From positions 62,001-126,000 of the forward strand of contig VWPU01009613.1 in assembly GCA_013398955.1 (NCBI GenBank): a stretch of 64,000 nt of DNA, read 5' to 3'. This DNA is from Callaeas wilsoni (Eukaryota > Chordata > Aves > Passeriformes > Callaeidae). This document shows, one piece after another, positions 1 through 8,820 of this stretch (its first letter is position 1; every line of letters begins with the position of its first letter). The translations under genes were made by a program, and so were the position numbers. The notes beneath the pieces were generated by a model. The model was not told the origin of the DNA and searched no databases. It saw only the letters and a program-made list of their open reading frames with translations.

Positions 1-1214
1 ACACAGCCAGATTTGCTCCCATGCTGCTGTGCCCTCATTAATCAGCTCATTAGGGGATGAGGGGAGGTGCTGCATCTTGTGAATCAGAGAGGCAGTTTGG
101 GGATAAAACAGGACTTTTTTATTAGTGAAAGAAGATTGAGAGATGGGTCCAGAACTGCAAAAGCAATGAAATAGATTAGTACTATTTAAAAATAAATTTC
201 TGGGGATTTCCTAAAACTTTCTTTCCCATTTGGAATCAGGGAATATCAAGCACCAATTTCTGTTTGGGTATAAGGCACTACATTAAACAACGTTTTGGAA
301 ATAGGGAAGGTTCTAAAAGTGCTTTTTCTAAGCGTAAGGAGGAGGAATAACAATATGACAGGAGCATCAGCTATTGATCATACTCTCTCCATTGCATGCA
401 GAAAATCTTGTTCAATTCTACTAATCTCTTTAAACTTATTAATTAAATTATCGATTCATTATTTAAAGCAATAATGGGTGAGATGCATCAGAATGGGCTG
501 AGGAGTTATGGCAGGAGTTGGCAGAAGTGCTGAGCAGCGCAGGCGCAGGCACTGGCTTTATTACAGCTGCTTTACATCCACTAACGTTTTCTCTCACACC
601 TTCTGACACAGCCCACAGCCTGCAGCATAAATCCAGGTTTTAGCTGTGTTTGCAGCATAGTCCTGGACTCAGAAACCACAGCATGGAACAGTATGTTGGG
701 AAGAAGATGGAGCAGGTGTGGGGGTAGGAGTGGGGACATGGCTGCCATCGCCTCTTGAGTTTATTGCAGTTTCTAAATATGCAGAGATCTCATGCAAAGT
801 GCTGAGCCAAAATGCCTGTGGTGCTGGATCCAGGGCTATTGGAAATGAGGGGTAATCCCTGAGAAAAGGCACAAGCCCAGAACGAATTTGTGCTGTGCAG
901 AAGCCAGAGCAAGTGCATGGAAACACATTTGGGTTTCACTTTGAGAGTTCCTCCAGGGTTTCTTCTTAGGAGCATTGGAATGGGAAGAGGGGAAAAGAAG
1001 GGGACACCCTCACAGGTAAACCCGAGTAGTCCCTTTGCAGCCTTTTCCAGTTCATTTACTCCTGGAATGGGCTGAGCCAGCAGCACTGTGGCTCTTACCG
1101 GATCTTACCTGGGAGGCAGCAGCCATGCCCAGTACCCAGTCCAGCCCCCAAAACCCTGCACAGCACCCTCAGTTTTCTGGAGCACAGGTAACAGCCTTTC
1201 CTTTGATTTCCTAG
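1..1214 (+). other. TCF7: TCF7 intron (partial)
   Basis: This is non-coding sequence upstream of the first TCF7 exon in the window and ends in the acceptor AG at 1213-1214. I looked for the two HMG-box exons that precede the basic tail in TCF/LEF genes and did not find them, so they must lie to the left. Short open frames here have no recognisable similarity. The stretch from 360 to 480 is AT-rich. Nothing else is supported. Confidence 0.7.
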
Positions 1215-1263
1215 GGGAAAAAGAAGAGACGAACACGGGAAAAGCAGCAAGATTCCAACTCAG
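1215..1263 (+). CDS. TCF7: TCF7 exon: basic tail after the HMG box
   Basis: A 49-nt exon between acceptor ttgatttcctag and donor gtaagt. Read from its first base it gives GKKKRRTREKQQDSNS plus one base. Human TCF7 has GKKKRRSREKHQES here. The Lys/Arg run is the basic tail that extends the HMG box along DNA and acts as a nuclear localisation signal. The single leftover base allows either splice choice downstream. Confidence 0.95.
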
Positions 1264-4200
1264 GTAAGTGCGTGCAGCCTGGCAGCTGCCCCTGCCTTCC
1301 TGCTCAGATGGGAGCATCCGAAGCAGTTGCTGTGTTTTACTGTGTTTTCTTTTATTCTGCTGAGCTTAACTAGACAAATACACATTCATTAACTTTTCTG
1401 TGACTTTTTAATAGACATGTTTGATTTAGAACATGGGTAGTGTATAAAAACTGAAAAGATTGGATTTTGGCAAATGTGTAATAACTTCATATAAACTATC
1501 ACTAAACTTTTATCTATTGAAAACATCCAGGGTGAATGTCCCCATCAGACCTACACATGTTATTAACTAAAGAAAACTCCTTTCAAATGCATCCATATTG
1601 TGTGTGGGAGGAAACGTAGTGGCAGGACTGAAGATCGTTCATGGGACTACCCCAAGTTTGGTTGTCGTTTCAGAGTAATGTAGAGTTGAAGCAAAGTCAT
1701 ACTAAACCCCAGTACCAGCTGCCTCCCTGTACCACCTTGCCACTTAGAAAAGGCCCTTTCAACAAAATTCAGCTGGTCACAGACACATTCTCATCATCCA
1801 AGGCTATTCATGTGCTGATTTCTGAAGTATTTCTGCCATATCAGGAATAAATATTATCTGTACCAATAAATATTCATCATAACGAGAATCATTATCAAGA
1901 GAGGTGTCCCTGTAATACCTTCAGTTTAATTAACACTGTTGATCTTACTCAGTGCTGAGTCTGATAAGGGGAATACAAGCTTTTAGGCCTTTGTGTAGAG
2001 TGCATTGTATATTTTTATATATCCATATATATGTCTTCTCTGTGTGATACAAAAATTATAATTTCACCTGTTACAGATTGAAAACCAAGTACTGGTTGTA
2101 CACAACGAGACATTTATGGTGGTTGAAAGAGAGAGGCTGAATCCAGCACAGAAATATGCTGTTCAAATCTCATTTACAACACTAGAGAAGAACATTATAT
2201 GCCTGAAAGTTAACAGGGCTTCACCCTAATGAGTCAGTAATTATACAGTAAAACAGCAACGTTTTAGGAAAGGCCATGGAGAACAGCTTTTCCATTAAAA
2301 CTGGAAGGGTAGAGTGGAATAACTGGGCCTAGGTATCCTTGGTGCTAACTCTGCTTTCAGCCTGCTTCTGCTTCCACGTTTCCTCCTCTCTTCTCCGTGC
2401 GCAGTTCGAGCTCGCTGCCAGCCCGTGTAGTCGCTGCTGAAAAGGCAGGGAGCCGGTAAGGATGCGGATACTGGAGTCAGGCATCGCCTCCGGGATTTGG
2501 TAGTTTTTCTAGACTTAGGAAATTTGACGAGCTGTGAATTTCCCTGTAATTGCCCACTTTCTTAAAGCTGCTTCCCAAACCACCTCCAGCTGCCAGCAGT
2601 GATCACTGATACTTGCCTAATGATCACTTTTTTCCAGGTGGTGCCAGCGCCATTCTGTAGCAGATAATAATGGGATTGTAGTCTGTTAGTCGTGTGTTAA
2701 AGTGGCTAAAATGATGTTGCCTCTTTTCTTCCTCGTGCTCCTCCTCCTCTTTGTGCCTCTGCCTTGCCCATTCTCCGCCGCATGCTTCTGTGTTCAGATC
2801 CTGCCTCTCCTAAGAAATGCAGAGCTCGCTTTGGCCTCAACCAACAAACGGACTGGTGCGGCCCGTGCAGGTGTGTATCGGCATCTCCTCGCTGCTGGGT
2901 GTTCCTGGGAGAGTGGGTTCAGCTCCAGGTGTCCTCCCGCAGCTCTCCCGGCGCCAGTAGGGGCTGTTCCGTCCAGGCAGGGATGGGGTGTGCTCTGGGC
3001 ATCCTCAGGAGTTTTCTGAGCTGCAAGGGACAGGCTGTACTCTGGGGTTTTTTATCCCTTCTAGGGCAGTGTTTGTTTAGTGCTGTACTTGTTCCTCAGC
3101 TGATAGACTTCCTTGGTCTTAAAAGCTTATTTCCAGGATGGAGACCTCTGTGACCCTAACGTGAGGCTTTTTTTTTTCCTCCATTAGTGTTTTCCAATCA
3201 CATTAGTGGCACCCTAGGGCCAGCAGTGAAGATTTAATGGGTTTCTTCTTCCTATTTATACTGGGCTAACCATGTATTTCAAGATCCAGTTCTTCCTGAA
3301 CCTTAGATTTTGCAGTACCCACCACGGGAGGGGTGGGACAGCCTCAAGCAGCAAAACAGAGCAGTGCTGTGCCCCTCAGGCTTTCAGAGATGGATTTGGC
3401 CAGGCAATAGTAAAGTTTGGTGCATCAACCACGTGCTGGCTGGCTCAGAGGGGCTTTAAAGGCAGCCAGGCAGAAAAAGCTGCTGGGAGCTTCTTGGATC
3501 TGGGTGCCAGAGCACAGAGAGACTCCATCTTGGACAGAGGTCTGCAATTTGCAGTTTTACACCAATGCATTGAGGAAAAAGGTGGAAGTCAAGTACTGCT
3601 TGATGTGCTCACTTCAGCTTGAAGTGACTAAAATAATTTAGTCGACCCAAATCTGGCCCAGACCTTGTTGCACCCCAAGCTCCAGTCCCTGTGGCTGAGC
3701 CCCACATGAGCTCCCCTCCTGCACCTCAGCATGCCACAACAGCAGAGCTCCCTGCTCGCCTTTATTCCCTGGGTAGTGTCATCAAGCACCATTTTTTAAT
3801 TGATTAAGAATCCAGACAGAGCTCCCTTAGTGTCTCATTCATACTTGAATGTCCAGAGGGGGCTGCTGGAGCTCCCCATGCCCCCTGCAGCTGTGCCGCC
3901 AGGCTGAGTGCCCTGTTCTTCCATGGACCCTTCTTCCACCTTCCCTCTGCCTCCATTCGAGCTCTGAACTCAGCTTCTCCTCTGCACGGCTTCCCAATTA
4001 ACACAGGCTGCTGGAGTGCCTGGACACCTTGGCATGCTCTTCTTGTGTACCCTGTGTAACCAAGCCCAGGTCAGCCAGAGCTGCTCTGCAATTCCCGTAC
4101 TAATGCACTGCTGCCACTCAGGGGCTCCTGTCCCTTCGTGTACTGCTCACCTCTGGAGAACAACTTCCCCAGGAGGATTTACACTCCACAGGAGAGTTTA

Positions 4201-7117
4201 ACTGGTTAGGACTGGGTGTTCCTCCTCTAAGGCTTTCACACTTCTCCCCCATACCCTGGACAAACACTCCAGGGTGCTGTAGTTTCCAAAGTGAGAGGGA
4301 TAAGTTCCCTTAAAGAGAGAGTGATAAACCCCTTTAGCTGCATAACACCCACCTCAGCGTAAGGCATGGAATGGGCCATTATCAGCAGTCTGTAGTATCA
4401 CATCTGCTTTTTTCCTCCTATTACTTTAAATGGAATGAATCAATGAGTGCATTCCTGTAATCTTAAACAGGTCATTGAAACTCTGTCCTACAGCTACTCC
4501 CAAGATGTCTGTGGGAAACACAGCTCCTCCTCAGGCTTGTCTCTGGGGAATTACTACCCATGGAAAATACCCTCCAGTTAAATACTCAGTTCAGCTGAGC
4601 TGTCCTGTTTCCTATCACATTAACTGGGTCACCACGGCTAACGACTGGACTGACAGCAGTAACAGCACTGCTCTTGTTCACATCCAGTGCAAGTCATGTT
4701 TAATACTGGACTAGTTAATACACATTCTCACGCTGTCTGGTTTTTCATTAGGAAGATCAAAGAAAGGTGTGTGCCCGCATTAGCGAGTTCTCCATTTGAT
4801 GCATTTTCCTCAAATGAGACAGCCGAGGCAGGGAGCCGGGTGGGAGATGTTCTTTTACCTGTTTTAGCTGTAAAGTCTCCAGCAGAGGAGTTGTCCCCTC
4901 GGTACTATTAAGGTGACATCTTGAGAGCTCTTTTGTTTGAGGATCTATACTGAGGTGCTCAAGGACCCAAAGCAGGTGACATGAGGGATCTGTCACACGG
5001 AGAGAAGGAAAACCAGCTCAGCAAAGAGTGAAGACAAGACAGTGTGAGGGACTGACTCTGGACAGCCTGGGGTAGTTAAAACAATCTGGATGTACAATGT
5101 GGCACCTGGAACTCGGAATAAATACTGAACAGAATTGTCACAGGATGTGAAGGAATCGTGGCCAAACCCAACTACAGCAAGAATAATGTGTGACTTGTAT
5201 TTTTGATACCCCCAAATCATAACATCCAAACAAGTAGAGAACCTGAGTGTTTCTTCCAGGAGGGATGAAGGGAGGCTGGTCCTTGCTCTCAGGTGCTGCT
5301 GCATTAGGGATCTTCCCAGACCCAGCAGATTTCTTGCTCAAAGAGCGGGGCTGGGGGAGGAGAGCTGCCCCTGATGGGTACTGTTCTGCAAAAACCCCTT
5401 TGGGCCAGTAAAGCCATCCCCAGCTGATGAGCTCTATCACACTCCTCAGAATGGAAGCATGGAACTGAGTCTGTCACCACTGCATTCATATCCTTCTGCG
5501 AAATCTTTCTCCCTAGTGTCTGCCCACATTGCATTTTGCACCTATTCTCCACGTCCCAAGGGAGAGGTCACATCCCAAGGGGAGGTCACAGCAAACATTC
5601 CTGTCCAGGAACCCCACGGGCTGAAGTGTGATTGGTAGCTCTGTCAGGGCTGATTGAGTCTTAGCTCAGTGAGCAGGTTAGTGATCTGCCCTCCAAGGAG
5701 CAACAAGTCCTCTGAAGGCCTCAGGACTGTTCCAGCTTTCAAAGCAGGACTTCAGACACCCTCAGACCATCCCCCTCCAGCCAGTCCCAGGCCATTTCCT
5801 TCCCTTTTCCTGAATGGCTGCTGAGCACTTTCTGCTCAACTGCATCACTGAGTTTTCTTTGGAGGTGGGAATGAATGGGAAGTACACTCAGATGCAGAAA
5901 TAACTCAGAGCATAAAAGAAGAGCTGAGAGCTAAGGCCAGGTTGGATGGTACTTAGAGCAACCTGGTCTAGTGGGAGGTGTCCCTGCCCATGACAGGGAG
6001 GTTGAAACAGGATGAGCTTTAAGGTCCCTTCCAACCCAAACCAGACGGTGGTTCTGAGTAGATGATACTGTGCGCAAGGCTAGGAAAGTGCTGGGAAATG
6101 GGCTCTTGGAACCTTCAGATTCTGGGATGAGAAAAGCTGACTGATGTGAAGGGCAGTGTCCCAGCAAGGCACAACCTGGCACTGCTCAGCACAGTGGTGC
6201 CAACCTGCCCTGTGACATCAGTGCACACGAGTGTCCGGTGGGCCCTGTGTGGGCTCTGCAGCAGGTGGGGAGGGGGACCCTTGGGGAGGGAATGCTTTAG
6301 TCCTGAACTCGTGAGAGCCAAGCACCCACACCGCCTCTCAGAATTCAAGCCTTTGGGGTGGTGGCTAGTGAGGAATGACCTCACGGGTTGGATTTTTATT
6401 ATTCTTTTTTTTCTATTGTTTATTACTATTTATATTATTATTTTAAATTTTTATTGTTTCGCTTTTTATTATTATTTCCATTTCATGGCTTTGATAATTA
6501 TTATTATTTGGGGTTTTTTTTTCTTTTTTTTGGTCTCATTTTTATTACTGCATTTGGATTTTTACTCCGGTTTCATGCCCCCCTCCTCCTCCTCCTCCTC
6601 CTCGTCCTCCTGCTCCTGCTCCTCCTCTTCCTCTCGTTTTGCGGCCGAGCCCTTTCCCGCGGGCCCCGCTCCTGGCCCGCAGGCGCCGCCTGGCGGTGTC
6701 CCCGCAGCGCTGCAGTGCCGCCGCCAACCCAGCCCCGCGGGGAGAAGGGGACGGCGGATCCCCGGGGTTGCCGGGACTCTCCCGTTACTCACAGAGGCTT
6801 CTCTCCGCTGTTCCAGGAGGAAAAAGAAGTGCATTCGGTACCTACAAGGAGAAGGACGCTGTACCAGCCCAGTTTCTTCCGATGGAAGTGCTATAGACTC
6901 CCCTCCATCCCCACCGGACGCACTCCGATGCATCCCCTCCGCCTTCCCGTCAGAGCAGCTCGCAGCCCCCGCCGACCCCGCGCACCGCGACCAGCCCCAC
7001 CCCTGCCCCGTGTCCGCACACCTCCCGCCCGCCTCCGGCCCTTCCAGACCCGGCGCGCGGCGCTCCTCGGCGCCCGCCGCGCCCCCCGCCTACAGCCGCG
7101 CCTCCTCGGGGACATAG
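1215..7117 (+). CDS. TCF7: TCF7 (TCF-1) transcription factor, 3' coding exons, partial
   Basis: TCF-1 is the nuclear HMG-box factor that recruits beta-catenin to Wnt target genes and directs T-cell development. Only the C-terminal exons are here. Exon 1215-1263 encodes the basic tail (GKKKRRTREKQQDSNS), exon 2798-2870 most of the C-clamp, and the exon opening at 6817 the rest. Spliced together they give the E isoform, ending at the stop 7115-7117. The C-clamp reads CRARFG, then DWCGPCRRKKKCIRYL, with all four zinc-binding cysteines, and matches human TCF7E as I remember it. Phases agree: the first exon leaves one base, the second leaves two, and splice sites are canonical. Skipping the 73-nt exon joins 1263 to 6817 in another frame and gives the B tail (GGKRSAFGTYKEK to LPMEVL), stop 6894-6896. 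Downstream of the C-clamp the E tail is Pro/Ala/Arg-rich and differs from human. The HMG box and beta-catenin-binding N-terminus lie outside the window. Confidence 0.95.
2405..2455 (+). other. Candidate alternative TCF7 exon with early stop
   Basis: A 51-nt segment is preceded by a pyrimidine-rich tract ending in gcag (AG at 2403-2404) and followed by the strong donor gtaagg at 2456. Its length is a multiple of three, so it would not change the downstream phase, but in the phase set by exon 1215-1263 it reads VRARCQPV and then a TAG stop at 2429-2431. If used, it would give a very short TCF-1 tail without the C-clamp. This is inferred from splice signals only. I know no matching human exon, and such signals also arise by chance. 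Confidence 0.3.
2798..2870 (+). CDS. TCF7: TCF7 exon: C-clamp, first part
   Basis: A 73-nt exon with acceptor tgtgttcag and donor gtgtgt. With the G carried from the previous exon it encodes DPASPKKCRARF followed by GLNQQTDWCGPC, and ends with two bases of an Arg codon. It holds three of the four C-clamp cysteines. The C-clamp is a second DNA-binding module that reads GC-rich helper sites near Wnt response elements and is found only in E-type TCF-1 and TCF-4 tails. Including this exon selects the E frame; skipping it selects the B frame. Confidence 0.95.
5936..6065 (+). mobile_element. CR1 retroposon 3' fragment
   Basis: The sequence reads like the 3' end of an avian CR1 LINE in forward orientation: gcaacctggtctagtggga, then the ggtgtccctgcccatg segment, then a run ending in cccttccaacccaaacc. 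It is heavily 5'-truncated, as most avian CR1 copies are, and has no coding capacity. It sits in the last TCF7 intron in the same orientation as the gene. Confidence 0.85.
6388..6545 (+). repeat. T-rich (ATT)n-like low-complexity tract
   Basis: About 160 bases are almost wholly T and A, with repeated ttattatt and several runs of eight or nine T. The long open frame running through it translates to Phe/Leu/Ile/Tyr-rich sequence. That is a product of base composition and not a membrane protein. It ends about 270 bases before the TCF7 terminal exon. Confidence 0.85.
6580..6640 (+). repeat. (CTC)n polypyrimidine microsatellite
   Basis: Repeated cctcctcctcctcct with cgtcctcctgctcctg interruptions makes a nearly pure pyrimidine strand of about 60 bases. 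It lies at the start of the GC-rich zone about 180 bases upstream of the TCF7 terminal-exon acceptor. Long mirror-like polypurine/polypyrimidine tracts can form triplex DNA, and pyrimidine-rich RNA can bind PTB-type splicing factors. Either role here is inference. Confidence 0.8.
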
Positions 7118-7160
7118 TCCCTCGCCGGCCGCCGGGCACTCCGCTCGCCCACCTGGTTCC
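6640..7160. other. CpG-rich island over TCF7 terminal exon
   Basis: This stretch has many CpG dinucleotides and high GC compared with its AT-rich flanks. It covers the end of the last TCF7 intron and the E-tail coding part of the terminal exon. An island inside the body of a gene may reflect GC-biased coding sequence in a bird and need not be a promoter. I see no independent transcript start. Confidence 0.6.
6817..7117 (+). CDS. TCF7: TCF7 terminal coding exon (E and B tails)
   Basis: The acceptor is ctgttccag (AG at 6815-6816). In E phase the exon completes the C-clamp with RRKKKCIRYL and continues through QGEGRCTSPVSSDG to a Pro/Ala/Arg-rich end, stop 7115-7117. In B phase it encodes GGKRSAFGTYKEKDAVPAQF and stops at 6894-6896. 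Human TCF7 has close counterparts to both beginnings. The third frame is also open to 7212. The E tail after about 25 residues is poorly conserved with human, which is usual for this region. Confidence 0.92.
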
Positions 7161-8820
7161 GCTGCCCCTGGACGAGGACCAGAGGCCCAGCCAAATCCCG
7201 ATCTCACTGTAAAACATGCAAAGTTTGGCGACAGGATGACTTAAGGATGATGGAAAACTCACTTGGTTGGGGTTTTTTTGGAGGGGAGGGGTGATAAAGA
7301 TAGAAAAACAATTTCAAAAAAAAAAGGTAAAAATTAAGTATTTGCCAAAATTTAAAGTGCTGATGAGTAAACAAGCCTTTTGTCCCTGCCCTGTGATGCT
7401 TTTTTTTTTGTTTGTTTGGGGTTTTGTTTTGGTTTCATTTTTACTGCATTATCTCCAGCTGTGGCAGAGAGCAGAGCCACATCCCCAGCTTGCTGCTGTA
7501 GGTGGTAGGTGCTGTCAGCTTCCACTCCCTGCCCTCCGAGCTGCTTGAAAGTGTAGTCACTCACAGATCTCTCATAGCCGTTACACCACGGAGCTGGAAA
7601 AGCTGGAATAGGAGCATTTTTTAAAAGCCTTTATGTCTGAAAAGTAAACGTAGCCATGCCGGCATTCTGATCTGACCAGGTAAAAGAGAAATTAAATATT
7701 TAAACCATTGAGATGAATTTTTTGAACTTCTTGTTTGAGAACAGGAAGACGTTGTTTACATGTAACAGGTCTCTGTGCAGACATGTCCCATTCCACGGCT
7801 GTACAGCACGGCAGAGGAAAAGGGAGCACCAGCGGGGCAAAGCAGCACAGACCGGCCACTGGAAGGGCTGACCGTTGCTCAGGGCAGCGGTCAGGTGCCG
7901 GGTCTGCCCTGCTGCTAGGAACTGTCCCCTGCTGATGTGGATGGTCAGAAATCCCACCAGACAGGCTGGGCAAAGCCTCAGAAATCAGTCTGTTGGTTTT
8001 GTAGGCTCTGATTGAGCTCTGCACCCCCACAGCAGTGAGCAGGGCAGGGCATGTGGGGAGCCAGCAGCCCCGGCAGGCTGGCCAGTGTCCCAGGATCCCT
8101 CTAGCCCAGGGCTGAGGACCACGCCGGCCCAGCGGGTCCTTTCTCTGAGCAGACAAGGGCGGAGGTGTGAGCTCTCCCGTCACGGGGCAGTGTGGCAGCA
8201 CAGCAGCACTCACTGCTCTGGGCTGTAGGCATCTGTCTGTACATACCCTCGGAGAGATAAGAACCCTCTTTTTCATAAATCAGTGTGGAACTTTTTAAAA
8301 AAACTTATTCTAGCTTTTTCTAAATGATTCTCCCTCCACCCCAATGACGATGCCAAATGTTAATGTATTCTCTCCATCTTGAATATGTGTACCAGTTTCT
8401 GGTATTGTATTTATATTTTGAGTCTGATAAACAAAAAACACTGTGGATGGATTATGATCTCCATGAACTGATGTAAATCCCAAATAATTCCAAGTTCTGG
8501 ATTTCCTTCGGGTTTACAGTCTTCTCAGAGACCACAGTCTAGTCCAGTGTAGACTTTTTTTCCTGTTTGAAAGAAATATATTCCAGACTGCTGAAGAGAA
8601 AAATGACACCACACAGAGATAGAGGGGGCACTATTTTTTTCCTACTTGATAGATGGGTTCTGGAGTACTGAATACGAATTATGTGATAATATTATTGTAG
8701 AACTGCAAAAAATTTAAGATGACCTTTATAATGTACAAAATATTTTTATATTTTTTTCTTAACACAAAAACACAAACCATAATTTTTTATTGGATTAAAC
8801 ATAACTTTTTAACCAAGTTT
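7118..8820 (+). other. TCF7: TCF7 3' untranslated region (approximate)
   Basis: Sequence after the E-frame stop is non-coding, GC-rich at first and then AT-rich from about 8.2 kb. A plausible poly(A) signal attaaa is at 8794-8799, which would give a 3' UTR of about 1.7 kb. A canonical aataaa at 10510-10515 could serve a longer form. The real cleavage site cannot be fixed from sequence alone. The antisense open frames at 7.7-8.3 kb have no recognisable product. Confidence 0.5.
8794..8799 (+). terminator. Candidate TCF7 poly(A) signal ATTAAA
   Basis: This common variant of the poly(A) hexamer lies in AT-rich sequence about 1.7 kb after the TCF7 stop and is followed by T-rich DNA. The choice rests on distance and context only. 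Confidence 0.35.

Larger units (their letters stand above)
2871..6816 (+). other. TCF7: TCF7 last intron
   Basis: This 3.9-kb intron lies between the C-clamp exon and the terminal exon. It contains a CR1 fragment near 5.94-6.06 kb, a T-rich tract at about 6.39-6.55 kb and a pyrimidine repeat at about 6.58-6.64 kb, and the downstream CpG-rich zone begins before its 3' end. Open frames between 3.2 and 5.5 kb show no recognisable protein and have composition unlike the genes here. I see no further exon. Confidence 0.75.

Noticed and set aside
6146..6816. Long open frame running into the TCF7 terminal exon from upstream
   Set aside because: It passes through the T-rich tract and pyrimidine repeat and crosses the splice acceptor. 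Only the part after 6817 is coding; the rest is readthrough of biased sequence.
6562..7262. Antisense Gly/Arg/Glu-rich open frames opposite the TCF7 terminal exon
   Set aside because: They are shadows of GC-rich and repeat sequence on the coding strand, without known motifs or splice support.
7692..8276. 194-residue antisense open frame in the TCF7 3' UTR
   Set aside because: It has no recognisable domain, lies in UTR sequence of the opposite strand, and has no promoter signal. Stop-free stretches of this size arise by chance in GC-rich DNA.
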